Of a DNA stretch of 20,900 nt, positions 13,140 to 20,900 are shown piece after piece (positions within the stretch are counted from its first letter, which is position 1; every line of letters begins with the position of its first letter). A program made the translations under genes and the position numbers. The notes beneath the pieces are model-generated. The model was not told where the DNA came from. It saw only the letters and a list, made by a program, of their open reading frames with translations, and did no database searches. The DNA comes from a virus, in the IMG/VR virus record IMGVR_UViG_3300005510_000013, positions 1-20,900 of that record. One strand, written 5' to 3'.

Positions 13140-14538
13140 AAAAATTCAACAATGGATCGAAGAAGGAAAGACTGACGAGGAAATCTCGGCTTTACTTCTT
13201 TCTGAGGAAGAACTATCACAAGACGTAAAGTCACTAACAGAGGACGGTGTCGCGGATGCTATTTTAAAAGGCCGTAAAGCTGCTAACGTAGCTTCCAGCC
13301 TAGCTAAGAAAAAAGCAGACCAAGCAGAAGCAGACAAAAAAGCAGCTGACGCAAAGGCGCTCGACGCTAAAGTTTCTGACGCTGTTAACGATAAGCTTAA
13401 AAGCTTAAACATAGACCCAACAGGCAACGTGGCTCAAGCTCCTAGAAGCCTAAAATGGTTCGACCCGGTTTCAAAAGAGTTTAAAGCCCACGCAGAAAAG
13501 CCGACTGAATCATACGTTAAAATGAATGAGATGCTTAGTGCTATCGTTGACAAGGATCATGCACGCGCTAAATCTATCTCTAACGAGATTGACCAGCATA
13601 ATGATCGTATGTCTGCTATCCAAAACGGTAAGGCAACACCTTCTGTTTCTGACGTTGACTCAAGAGGTGGATACGCTATCCCTACAGAAGTAGACAGCAT
13701 GATTCACCAGTTAATCTATAACGAATCTGCAATGCTTGGATTAGTAAATCAAGACAACATTATTTATGAGTCTAAGATTTACCCATTAATGTATGGAATG
13801 TCTGTTGTAGACATCGCTGACCAGTCAACAGCTCTTACAGAGAAAAATCCAACATTCAGTAATCCAACTGTTAACATCGAACGCGCAGGTGCTTACAGTG
13901 TTATTTCAAACACTATCATTAGGCAAAAAGGTGCGGATATCGTTAACGCATTCATCTCTGCTTACACGTCTGAGTTCGCTAAGTTCTTAGACTTCCGCTT
14001 ATCAGTGGGTAATGTTACTGGTGAATCTCACTTAGTTGACGGTATCGTTTTTGACGCTAACACGTCAACTCCAACTGCAATTGCTCTTAGCGCACTTTCT
14101 TTATCTACTTTGGAAGATATGAAAAATACGCTTGACGCTTCAGCGGACATGTCTAAAACAGCATTTGTAGCTAACAGAAAAGTTGTAGGCAAGATTGGTC
14201 AATTAGAAACTACTGCTGGTCAATTGTTATTCCCTGGATACTTAAACGGTGGGTCAATTTCTCCATTCGGTATTCCATTGGTAACTAACTCGCAAATCAT
14301 CTCTACGCTAGATGTTGGTGGAGACGCTCACGGCGGAACTGACGACGTTCTAATCCTTGCGGACTTCTCTAAAGTAGTTGCTGGTGTTACTCGTGAAACT
14401 CGTATCGAGTTCAGCGAACACTATCAGTTTATTAACGACGCATTAACAATCCGAGGCATCAAAGGCTACGGACAGAAAGTAATTTCTGGTTCTAGTACGG
14501 CTGGTGTTGTTGCAGTTGCTCAAGAGCTAACTAACTAG
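13132..14538 (+). CDS. Major capsid protein, HK97 fold, with N-terminal scaffold-like domain
   Basis: This is a 468-residue protein. Residues 1 to about 165 form an Ala/Lys-rich helical region (AKKKADQAEADKKAADAKA) like the HK97 delta domain, which acts as an internal scaffold and is removed by the protease. The mature capsid probably begins near SVSDVDSRGGYAIPTEV (171-187); GGY-IP is the usual start of the folded part. The rest has the HK97 pattern, with NPTFSNPTVNIERAGAYSVI in the E-loop/P-domain zone and VAGVTRETRIEFSEHYQF near the C-terminus. Codon use is smoother and more C-ending than in its neighbours, as expected of a highly expressed gene. AAGAAGGG, about 14 nt upstream inside the protease gene, is a modest ribosome-binding site; coupling is likely. 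The identity is firm and the cut site inferred. Confidence 0.93.
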   Translation: MDKKIQQWIEEGKTDEEISALLLSEEELSQDVKSLTEDGVADAILKGRKAANVASSLAKKKADQAEADKKAADAKALDAKVSDAVNDKLKSLNIDPTGNVAQAPRSLKWFDPVSKEFKAHAEKPTESYVKMNEMLSAIVDKDHARAKSISNEIDQHNDRMSAIQNGKATPSVSDVDSRGGYAIPTEVDSMIHQLIYNESAMLGLVNQDNIIYESKIYPLMYGMSVVDIADQSTALTEKNPTFSNPTVNIERAGAYSVISNTIIRQKGADIVNAFISAYTSEFAKFLDFRLSVGNVTGESHLVDGIVFDANTSTPTAIALSALSLSTLEDMKNTLDASADMSKTAFVANRKVVGKIGQLETTAGQLLFPGYLNGGSISPFGIPLVTNSQIISTLDVGGDAHGGTDDVLILADFSKVVAGVTRETRIEFSEHYQFINDALTIRGIKGYGQKVISGSSTAGVVAVAQELTN

Positions 14539-14549
14539 GAGGGTAAGCA

Positions 14550-14816
14550 ATGAGTGAAGTTCTTTACGAAATAATTGATGAGAACGGAATTCTGTATCAC
14601 CCGCTAGGTTCTGACGGAGGCGCCACAGAGCGCCTCCCAAAGGGATCGAAGATCACAAGCGCTGATATTGAAAAGGGGTCGTTCACGTTCTTAGGTTTGC
14701 AGAATTTAGAATCTAAGGGCAGAGTAAAAAAAGTCTCTGAAGAAAAAAAGGCTGCTAGTAAGTCTAACAAAAAGGCTCCAAAGCAAGAGAATAAAAAAGA
14801 GAGTAACGACGGGTAA
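14550..14816 (+). CDS. Small uncharacterised head-region protein with basic tail
   Basis: This is an 88-residue protein. The first 55 residues look like a small beta fold (LYEIIDENGILYHPLGSDGG, then GSKITSADIEKGSFTFLG), and the last 30 are a disordered, Lys-rich low-complexity tail (KKAASKSNKKAPKQ). AGGAGGG lies 7 nt upstream of ATG, the best ribosome-binding site of the region. Directly behind the capsid gene, it may be a head-associated or decoration-type protein, but I recognise no family. Confidence 0.75.
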   Translation: MSEVLYEIIDENGILYHPLGSDGGATERLPKGSKITSADIEKGSFTFLGLQNLESKGRVKKVSEEKKAASKSNKKAPKQENKKESNDG

Positions 14817-14877
14817 TTAACACAGATAACGACTACGTCGAAATTTCAAGAAGCGAAAAATAATAGGAGAGGATACA

Positions 14878-15177
14878 ATGGGAAAATCAGGATTACAAGT
14901 AACAACACCGGGGAAGGCTACAGTCGCAGCGACTTCTACTCTGGTGCTTGCAGCCAATGAAGACAGAGAGTTTATGTCATTTACTAATGATAGTGATGAG
15001 GTTATGTATTTAACTTTTAACGGAATTGAGCAATCGGCTGCTGCTGTAATGAATGAAGGAGAACCATTGTACCCTGCGCAGACAGTATCGTTTAGTGTTC
15101 CTGTAATTCCTAAAGGGAATGTATACGCTATATGTTCGTCTGGTTCTAAGAACATAACAACTTTCGAGGGGACCTAG
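14878..15177 (+). CDS. Small beta-sandwich virion protein (decoration type)
   Basis: This 99-residue protein contains ATSTLVLAANEDREFMSFTN followed by NDSDEVMYLTFNG and a C-terminal GNVYAICSSGSKNITTFEG. This layout recurs in small phage proteins placed after capsid genes that appear to be virion surface components. No cysteine pair or catalytic residue stands out. AGGAGAGG lies 6 nt before the ATG. The stop codon is immediately followed by the next ATG (TAGATG). The family resemblance is by pattern from memory; the surface role is inferred. Confidence 0.7.
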   Translation: MGKSGLQVTTPGKATVAATSTLVLAANEDREFMSFTNDSDEVMYLTFNGIEQSAAAVMNEGEPLYPAQTVSFSVPVIPKGNVYAICSSGSKNITTFEGT

Positions 15178-15648
15178 ATGAATAAACACACACAACCATG
15201 GAGTGGGGACGCTGAATTATTAGTATTATCAACAGGAGGGGTACCTAGCGCTATACAGACTGAGATTGATGCTAAACAAGACATATTAGCAGAGGGGGCT
15301 TTTGTTGACGGAGATAAAACAAAGCTTGATGGAATAGACCAGGGCTTATCCACAACAGATGAACCATATTTTGATCGTGTTGATATTGGTGTTAATACCG
15401 AAGCTTTATCAGCAAATAAAACGCTCACAACAACGGATAATGGCGTACAAGCTCTTGACCCTAATGGATCAGACAGAGATGTTATATTGCCGAATGAAGC
15501 TGATGGTCTTATGTTTACCATTTTCAATAATGGATCAGCAAATACCTTGATCATTAAAAATGATGCAGGAACACAGCAGGGTAATCCGGTGGCTATAGGG
15601 ATTTCTGTTACTATCGTATCAGATGGGACTGGCTGGATTTTTATATAA
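15178..15648 (+). CDS. Tail-fibre-like structural protein
   Basis: This is a 156-residue protein. Residues about 25-54 carry IQTEIDAKQDILAEG and FVDGDKTKLDGI, a segment common in shafts of phage fibres and surface proteins. The C-terminal half is beta-rich, with DPNGSDRDVILPNE and a closing IVSDGTGWIFI that looks like a trimerising or knob domain. It lies unusually far upstream of the tail genes, so it may be a head fibre rather than a tail fibre. GAGGGGACC lies just before ATG, and its stop TAA shares a base with the next ATG (TAATG). It is clearly structural in style; the location in the virion is open. Confidence 0.72.
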   Translation: MNKHTQPWSGDAELLVLSTGGVPSAIQTEIDAKQDILAEGAFVDGDKTKLDGIDQGLSTTDEPYFDRVDIGVNTEALSANKTLTTTDNGVQALDPNGSDRDVILPNEADGLMFTIFNNGSANTLIIKNDAGTQQGNPVAIGISVTIVSDGTGWIFI

Positions 15649-17702
15649 TGGCTACACCTTTACTACTTCAAATATCTGCAAATAACAGCAATTCATTAAA
15701 AGCTTGGCATAGTTTCTATTATCCAGACTCTATTACTCAGTCGGGAACAGTTACTAATATGCTCGATTTGTCTGGGAATGGCAATGACTTAGATGCAGGA
15801 AATGCACCGTCTTATGTTTCAGAATCCGGAAACTTTAAAAGTGGAGCTTATTTTGACGGAGTTCAAAACTATTTAGAGACAACAGGCACTATAGATTTCA
15901 GTGCAAACAATGCTGCTACTATATTCTATGTATTTCGATATACAGGGAATCCAAAATCAGTCTCAACTAAGAAAATAATTGGTTCTCAAAATGACGCAGA
16001 TTCTAATAATATTCTTTCAATAAATACTACAGAAAGGTATGGTTCGGAGGCATTTGGATTAGCTAGTGAATCTTACCAAAATATAGATAATAAAACTCAT
16101 GTAATGGCTATTAAAGCATCTTCTTCAAGTGGGGAAAGAGAAATGTGGATAGATGGGACAATGGACCATTCAACATCTATAACATGGGCGAATGGGAATG
16201 GGGAAATAGGAATCGGGCGTGACATAAATGCTCTTAGCAATTATTTTGATGGGTTTGTTTTTGAATTTGCTGTGTTTAATGTAGCTCTTACAGATGATGA
16301 AATTATTTCTATTTCTCGTGATATGGGAACAAGATATAATGTAAGCGTAAACAATGTTCCAAGTGATGCTTTTTACTGGTTCGATACTGACTCTACCAAA
16401 ACAGAAACGCTAAATGGCTCAGACTTTTCAGCAATAGCTAGTCGAGTTGGGTCTTTATCTGTCTCTCAAGCAACCGCTGCTCAACAACCTACAAAATCAG
16501 AAGGATTGCTAAACGGTTATACAGGGGCAACGTTTATTGATGCTGATAATACGGTCCTTGATAATGTCGGATCTGGGAGTACGTCTAACAGCTTCACTGG
16601 TTTTGTTGTAGGTGCCGTTGATAATCAGGGTGTATATACAACATATACCGCAAATTCAAATGGAAATTATGGCTGGACCTTAGTAAAAACAGAGGATGAA
16701 GAATTGTCTCTCCGAATTGGAAATGGGTCGTCACTTAGCGACATAAAAACAACTACTGAACTATCAGCGGATGACTTCAAGGTTCCTCATGTTATTTCTT
16801 TCACATTTGATGGTTCGTCCGGGAAATTGTATTTTAATGGAACACAAGTTGCTTCCGGGACTAAAACTATTGCATTTTCAACTCAAGACATTCTTTACGG
16901 GTCGTATGACATGAATGGGAAGCTTGGAGACAGCTTATACTATGAGAGGGTCCTTTCTGATACCGAACGAAAAAATGTGGAGAATTACTTAATTAATAAG
17001 TATGTCAATCCGCTTGTTACGGTAGATTTGGATTACTTTTATGACATATCAAAACCAAAAACATTAACATTTAATGGAAGTGGAGTTTCGGGTATTGTAA
17101 ATATTGAAGGTACTAGCACTTATGATTGTTCTCAATCAACAGCATCTGAACAACCGACGTTTGACGGCTATGGGCTAAAATCGCATTCTGCCCTAATTAC
17201 AACAAATGCTAATGATCAAGCGTTTACCTTTGCAAATGGGACTTTACCTCAGCCTACTAACGTTACAATATATGTTGTAAGTAAAGCAACACTTGACGCA
17301 AGTATAACAAGGATGATTGTTAGAAATTTTTTAGATTCAAAAGGGTATAGAGTTGGAATATTATCTACAGGCAGATTGATGATGAGAATTGGTACAGACA
17401 GCGGTGCAATTAATTTTTCCTCAGCCATATTAAGTTATTCTGAATTAGCTAAGCCTTTTGTTGCTTGTTTTAGGTATGATGGGTCAAACATGAAGATCGA
17501 TTTTAATAACGGAGGTCTTAGTTTTTCAGGAACAAATGCTCATACGGGCGATATTATTTATGATTCACCAGCTTGCAGTATGTTTAGTAGTGGCGATGTA
17601 GATGCCAATACATCTCTAATTGCTTCACATGGCGTCTCTCATGATGATGATACTGTAAAAACTAATATTAATTATTTATTAAGACAATTTAATATAGGAT
17701 AG
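15648..17702 (+). CDS. Triple LamG/concanavalin A-like virion surface protein
   Basis: This 684-residue protein is made of three tandem LamG-like beta-sandwich units. Unit 1 (about 15-232) shows WHSFYYPDSI, MLDLSGNGNDL, GAYFDGVQNYL and MWIDGT, and ends in FAVFNVALTDDEI. Unit 2 (about 241-453) repeats the plan with FYWFDTDSTKT, QQPTKSEGLLNG, KLYFNGTQVASG and YYERVLSDTERKNVENYL. Unit 3 (about 458-684) opens YFYDISKPKTLTFNG and is the most diverged, lacking the clear final helix motif. Such domains bind carbohydrate or surface polymers. The DNA looks more AT-rich than its flanks, hinting at transfer. Only a weak GGA lies before the start, which overlaps the upstream stop, so expression depends on coupling. 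The domain call is good; decoration or host-binding is inferred. Confidence 0.82.
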   Translation: MATPLLLQISANNSNSLKAWHSFYYPDSITQSGTVTNMLDLSGNGNDLDAGNAPSYVSESGNFKSGAYFDGVQNYLETTGTIDFSANNAATIFYVFRYTGNPKSVSTKKIIGSQNDADSNNILSINTTERYGSEAFGLASESYQNIDNKTHVMAIKASSSSGEREMWIDGTMDHSTSITWANGNGEIGIGRDINALSNYFDGFVFEFAVFNVALTDDEIISISRDMGTRYNVSVNNVPSDAFYWFDTDSTKTETLNGSDFSAIASRVGSLSVSQATAAQQPTKSEGLLNGYTGATFIDADNTVLDNVGSGSTSNSFTGFVVGAVDNQGVYTTYTANSNGNYGWTLVKTEDEELSLRIGNGSSLSDIKTTTELSADDFKVPHVISFTFDGSSGKLYFNGTQVASGTKTIAFSTQDILYGSYDMNGKLGDSLYYERVLSDTERKNVENYLINKYVNPLVTVDLDYFYDISKPKTLTFNGSGVSGIVNIEGTSTYDCSQSTASEQPTFDGYGLKSHSALITTNANDQAFTFANGTLPQPTNVTIYVVSKATLDASITRMIVRNFLDSKGYRVGILSTGRLMMRIGTDSGAINFSSAILSYSELAKPFVACFRYDGSNMKIDFNNGGLSFSGTNAHTGDIIYDSPACSMFSSGDVDANTSLIASHGVSHDDDTVKTNINYLLRQFNIG

Positions 17703-17714
17703 GAGTTTTAAAAT

Positions 17715-18107
17715 ATGACAACTGTAACAATAATTGACACGGACGGTAACGAAATTACGGGGAGTTTAAAATATAACAATATCGAAATTGGTGACTTGCT
17801 GTTTTATATAGAATGGGACAGTGAAGACGAATTTGATTCTTGGCATGGTACGATAGACACGTTTGATAGCACTGTGCAAGAAGGTACTATCAACGCACAT
17901 TTTGGCGTGCCTGGAGGGGATAAAAATCAAACATTAAATTGCGTAGCATTTAATCCTCACCCATTAAACGGTAAAGGGTATAGTACATTTCATGCAAATT
18001 TTCCGGACAATTTAAATCCAAGCATAACAACAATTACAGGTGCGAGCATAGTTGAATATGATTATCTTGTAGAACAAAATTATTTTGAGGAAGAAGAAAC
18101 TCCCTAG
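17715..18107 (+). CDS. Uncharacterised acidic protein downstream of the LamG-like gene
   Basis: This 130-residue protein begins MTTVTIIDTDGNEITGSLKY and ends in a very acidic stretch (QNYFEEEETP). It is Asp/Glu-rich and has aromatic and His residues (SWHG, FNPHPLNGKGYSTFH) in a probable beta fold. No transmembrane segment or known motif is seen. TAGGAG lies 10 nt upstream. Its place after the LamG-like gene and before a candidate promoter makes it the last member of the inserted surface-protein group. Function is unknown. Confidence 0.72.
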   Translation: MTTVTIIDTDGNEITGSLKYNNIEIGDLLFYIEWDSEDEFDSWHGTIDTFDSTVQEGTINAHFGVPGGDKNQTLNCVAFNPHPLNGKGYSTFHANFPDNLNPSITTITGASIVEYDYLVEQNYFEEEETP

Positions 18108-18110
18108 ATA

Positions 18111-18140
18111 TTGTAATTTTAAAGGAATTGATAATATAAT
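18111..18140 (+). promoter_or_regulatory. Possible internal late promoter
   Basis: TTGTAA (18111-18116), an 18-bp spacer and a perfect TATAAT (18135-18140) lie in a 67-bp gap, with GGAG and the connector gene start about 25-35 bp on. The -35 is weak and the AT-rich background makes chance matches likely. Confidence 0.35.
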
Positions 18141-18174
18141 GATTTAAAATCACGGGGCTTTTTGGAGAATTTTA

Positions 18175-18774
18175 ATGGCAATCGTGACTAACTCAGATGT
18201 ATTTGAATTTTGTGGAACACCTTCCGATGTGCAAACAACGCAAGGCACTGCTATAACAAACTTGATTTCACGTGTTACAGAAGAAGTTGAGGCTATGCTT
18301 GGCCGAAAGGTTGAGAATACTACGTATACTGATCTTGTATTTGGACACGGAAAGGGCGCAGTAGTTTACGGTGATTGCCTATGGTTAAAGGGACCGCTTA
18401 GAGATTTGCATACGATAACATCCATAACAGAGACAGGCACGTCTTTAACTGAGTCAACTGACTATGACGACGGTGGCGATTTCTATCTGGACACTCAGAA
18501 AGGACTCCTAATTAAAATCAATGATGTATGGAGCAAGGAACCTATAGCGTTTAAGCTGACAGGCGATGTGTGTATCGGCTTTGGCTCTGGACTTATGTAC
18601 GGGTCTACTGCTAGAGGAGATATTAAGCAGGCCATTATAGAGATGGTCGCTGCTAAGTCTGGCCTTTGGAAAAACAATGTTATGACTGAGGGGGGAAGTA
18701 TCGAAACGATTAGAACTACCCCTAGGAAAGAGACAATGGCGACGCTTAAAAAATACCGTTTGAGGGATTTTTAA
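18175..18774 (+). CDS. Head-tail connector (HK97 gp6-like)
   Basis: This is a 199-residue protein. It opens with a helical domain, TNSDVFEFCGTPSDVQ followed by ITNLISRVTEEVEAMLGRKV, typical of gp6-type adaptors that form a ring below the portal. A beta region (LWLKGPLRDLHTITSITETG, DFYLDTQKGLLIK) follows, then a closing helix GDIKQAIIEMVAAKSGLW. Gene order just before gp10-like and tail-terminator genes supports the role. GGAG lies 8 nt upstream. The stop TAA and the next ATG share a base (TAATG). Confidence 0.85.
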   Translation: MAIVTNSDVFEFCGTPSDVQTTQGTAITNLISRVTEEVEAMLGRKVENTTYTDLVFGHGKGAVVYGDCLWLKGPLRDLHTITSITETGTSLTESTDYDDGGDFYLDTQKGLLIKINDVWSKEPIAFKLTGDVCIGFGSGLMYGSTARGDIKQAIIEMVAAKSGLWKNNVMTEGGSIETIRTTPRKETMATLKKYRLRDF

Positions 18775-19286
18775 TGGCTACAAAGGTTGAAATACGCGGT
18801 TATGATAAGCTTAGAAAGCATATTGAAAAAATGTCGAATCCTAAATTTGAATTTGATAAAGACTTTAAATCTACAGCAGTATTTAGTGTTTCCAAGTTTG
18901 GACGCGGTACAAATAGAAAGACAGGTAATACAGCGAGAGGATGGCAGAAACCAAAAAGATTAGGGCTTTCTAATTATAAGGTTTCCAATGACGTAAAGAC
19001 CACAGATGGTAAGCATTTAATTGTAAACATACTAAACTATGGTAGAAAAGAAGTACGCCCAGTTAAGGCTAAACGATTGTATATACCACTATCTCAAAAG
19101 GGCATGTCTAAAAAAACAGGAGCCAAGATACCAAAGGATTTTGTGTATGGAATAGATTATGTACTGGCTAAGAAATCCAGGGCGACTAAAGGCACATTCT
19201 TTATTCAAAAGACACTCAAGGATGCTTCTAAGAAGCTAACTAAGGCCATGATCTCTACTATAAGGAGGGTTCATAGTGGGAATTAA
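18774..19286 (+). CDS. HK97 gp10-like head-tail joining protein
   Basis: This is a 170-residue basic protein. The opening VEIRGYDKLRKHIEKM is the usual start of HK97 gp10-like proteins, and GNTARGWQ is followed by a long Lys/Arg-rich middle. The family acts at the head-tail junction as a tail completion or minor structural protein. It overlaps both neighbours (1 nt upstream, 11 nt downstream), so it is translated as part of a chain. Family assignment rests on the opening motif, size and order. Confidence 0.75.
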   Translation: MATKVEIRGYDKLRKHIEKMSNPKFEFDKDFKSTAVFSVSKFGRGTNRKTGNTARGWQKPKRLGLSNYKVSNDVKTTDGKHLIVNILNYGRKEVRPVKAKRLYIPLSQKGMSKKTGAKIPKDFVYGIDYVLAKKSRATKGTFFIQKTLKDASKKLTKAMISTIRRVHSGN

Positions 19287-19755
19287 GGTTTCATTGATTG
19301 AAGAAATACGCGCGCGACTAGCTGCTGAGAATGTCGAAGGTGGCGAACTCGAAGACATTAAGCAGATTAGAGTCGGCAGTGTTGAGGACTCAAGAAAGGA
19401 AAACGACTTTCCTATCATTACTATACAGTTGTTAAGTGGTGAAGAATTAGCAGAACACCCTAACAAGCAAATATACGATCAAATGACAATAGGCGTAGGT
19501 ATTGTTGTCAATAAACTAGCTGAAGACGGAAATACACTATACAAAACAAGTGATAGCTCAGGTGCGTTATTTCTGTTTGAGAAAATGTTAAATGTTATCG
19601 ATAAAAACACAAGTGGCGTGGTCGATAACACGTTTAATGGAAACGCCCATTTCTTAAAGGAGATGACCTACGAAGTAGACGAAGACGAGAATGTTATAGT
19701 CTTTTATGCTAGGTTAATTATTAAGGCGACAGCCTTCACAGTGGGAGGAAGATAA
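19276..19755 (+). CDS. Tail terminator-like protein
   Basis: This is a 159-residue protein starting at GTG, placed by AAGGAGGG 6-7 nt upstream inside the preceding gene. An N-terminal helix (VSLIEEIRARLAAEN) and a mixed alpha/beta fold with FPIITIQLLSGEEL and YARLIIKATAFTVG fit the lambda gpU/tail-terminator plan, whose ring ends tail-tube growth and meets the head connector. Position between the gp10-like and tail tube genes agrees. No diagnostic motif is known, so the call is mostly by context and fold style. Confidence 0.7.
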   Translation: MGIKVSLIEEIRARLAAENVEGGELEDIKQIRVGSVEDSRKENDFPIITIQLLSGEELAEHPNKQIYDQMTIGVGIVVNKLAEDGNTLYKTSDSSGALFLFEKMLNVIDKNTSGVVDNTFNGNAHFLKEMTYEVDEDENVIVFYARLIIKATAFTVGGR

Positions 19756-19756
19756 C

Positions 19757-19951
19757 ATGAGTGAAAAAAAACAAGAGGTCAAAAAATTTAAAATGAAATA
19801 CAAAGGTGATTACGCCGTTGTATTAATGAGTCCGTATTATGTAGGCAAGGTATTACCTGGCGAAATTATTGAAGTTGATGAGTTAACCTTTAATGAGCGC
19901 AAAAACAATAAATCATGGGAACCAGTAAAATCAAAAAAGGAGAGTAAATAG
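19757..19951 (+). CDS. Small basic protein before the tail tube gene
   Basis: This is a 64-residue protein rich in Lys and Glu at both ends (MSEKKQEVKKFKMK; PVKSKKESK). The middle segment YKGDYAVVLMSPYYVGKVLPGE is probably a small beta barrel. GGAGGAAG lies 6 nt before ATG, and the upstream stop is one base away. Small proteins of this kind are often found just before major tail proteins; role unknown. Confidence 0.72.
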   Translation: MSEKKQEVKKFKMKYKGDYAVVLMSPYYVGKVLPGEIIEVDELTFNERKNNKSWEPVKSKKESK

Positions 19952-19953
19952 TC

Positions 19954-20900
19954 ATGACAATTTCAGGTTTAGGACAAGACGGGTACGTCAGAATACAAAA
20001 AGAGACAACTTGGGGGACAGCGGTAACAAGCTCTATGACAGACTTGCCATGTTTGGCAGGATCAACGTTTGAAACGTTTTACGAGAACATAGAAAATGAA
20101 AATGTAATCGCTAGCAGAGTAAAGCAAGCGCCGGACCAAGGTAGGCAGTACGCTAGGTTTAACTTACAAATGAAGTTACATTATACGCTTATTGGAGATA
20201 TTTTAGAGCTTTTCTTAGGTGGCGCTTCTAGTGCTGGCCCTACAGATAGCACGTATACTCATACATGGTTGACACCTATCACGGGTACAACTATCGGCGA
20301 ATCTTTCACCATGCAAGTAGCTAAGGGTGGCGCAACGGCTGAACAATTAGCAGGGTGTGTAATTAAAACGTTCAGATTAGCTACTGATAACCAAGGTGCA
20401 TTAGTTATTACGCTAGAAGGAATAGCTAAACTATATACAGCAGGTGTTACTAGGGTTTCATCTTGGTCGTATCCTTCTGCAATTCCTGGCAACTTCTCAG
20501 ACATAGTGTTAAACCTTGATAACGGTTCTGATGCGGCATTCGATCAGCCATGTAATTCATTAGAGGTTACAGTTGATACAGGGTTGAAAGTTGAGAATTT
20601 CAAGACGGGTAGCATCTACACAAATGAGCCTATCTTCGAGACTATTCCATCAGTAATGCTTTCATGTAACATTGACGCTGATATACAGTTCAAAAGTGCT
20701 GCAAATGCTAATACTCAGTATGCTATTACAGTTACAGCTACAGCTAAAGAGTATGCAGCAGGTACAACATACTCATCACTTGCATTTGAGATTCCAAAAG
20801 GAATTTTAAATCCTGAAACATCTATCCCGTTTGAAAATGACAATTTAAGTATGGACCTAGAGTTTGATTGCGGATACGGGGGTACGACAACTGGCTCAGG
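19954..20900 (+). CDS. Major tail (tail tube) protein, 3' end beyond the window
   Basis: The frame is open from ATG at 19954 to the right edge, 315 complete codons. The opening GQDGYVRIQKETTWGTAVTS is the signature of a widespread phage tail tube family. A repeated beta-hairpin pattern follows (YARFNLQMKLHYTLIGDILE, GESFTMQVAKGG, LNLDNGSDAAFDQPCNSLEV), matching the two-sheet hexameric tube fold. AAAAGGAGAG lies about 12 nt before the ATG, overlapping the end of the preceding gene. The known family length is usually near 300-350 residues, so little is probably missing. The product forms the tube through which DNA is delivered. The identity is strong. Confidence 0.88.
   Translation, partial: MTISGLGQDGYVRIQKETTWGTAVTSSMTDLPCLAGSTFETFYENIENENVIASRVKQAPDQGRQYARFNLQMKLHYTLIGDILELFLGGASSAGPTDSTYTHTWLTPITGTTIGESFTMQVAKGGATAEQLAGCVIKTFRLATDNQGALVITLEGIAKLYTAGVTRVSSWSYPSAIPGNFSDIVLNLDNGSDAAFDQPCNSLEVTVDTGLKVENFKTGSIYTNEPIFETIPSVMLSCNIDADIQFKSAANANTQYAITVTATAKEYAAGTTYSSLAFEIPKGILNPETSIPFENDNLSMDLEFDCGYGGTTTGS

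Noticed and set aside
15174-15554. Leftward 126-residue frame opposite the fibre-like gene
   Set aside because: It is a shadow frame; the + strand protein carries the known KTKLDGI fibre segment and a tight gene junction.

Overview
The window is part of a tailed-phage (or prophage) genome, most likely a siphovirus with an HK97-fold capsid. The evidence is a contiguous head and tail block: DUF5681 terminase partner, large terminase, portal, prohead protease, major capsid protein, head-tail connector, gp10-like protein, tail terminator and tail tube. The DNA is AT-rich, ribosome-binding sites are strong (AAGGAGG type), and at least three genes start with TTG and one with GTG. That fits a low-GC, probably Bacillota-type host, but the host is an inference. 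No integrase, lysis gene or tRNA is seen.

Layout: two divergent gene blocks leave a gene-free AT-rich spacer (about 7378-7900). The leftward block (7377 down to 1) is regulation, replication and recombination. In transcription order it holds a small Cro/C1-type HTH protein, a primase-polymerase/helicase, a coiled-coil protein, a Sak4-like RecA-fold ATPase, a DUF669 protein, a Cas4/RecB-like nuclease with an Fe-S-type cysteine set, a small unknown protein, an SF2 helicase with a zinc ribbon, a tiny CxxC protein with a TTG start, and a hexapeptide-repeat protein cut by the left edge. The rightward block opens with a small membrane protein and a VRR-NUC nuclease (7901-8450). After terminator-like hairpins come the packaging, head and tail genes (8582 to the right edge).

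The spacer holds a 76-bp inverted repeat (arms 7467-7542 and 7727-7802, 61/76 identical by hand alignment), six copies of an 8-bp motif GAAAGATT (one differing at its last base), a tandem 20-bp repeat, two hairpins and a T-tract. I read it as a candidate replication origin.

Four early promoters share one operator plan: three 5-bp half-sites (TAACA, TGTTA, TAACA in the direction of transcription) spaced exactly 11 bp apart over the promoter. Two lie downstream of long genes with the upstream gene's stop codon inside the -35 box. One is in front of the HTH gene itself, so that protein is the obvious candidate regulator.

In the late block, the portal is fused to a MuF-like domain, the protease ribosome-binding site sits in the loop of a 7-bp hairpin, and three virion-surface-type genes (a small beta protein, a tail-fibre-like protein and a three-domain LamG-like protein) sit between the capsid gene and the head-tail connector.
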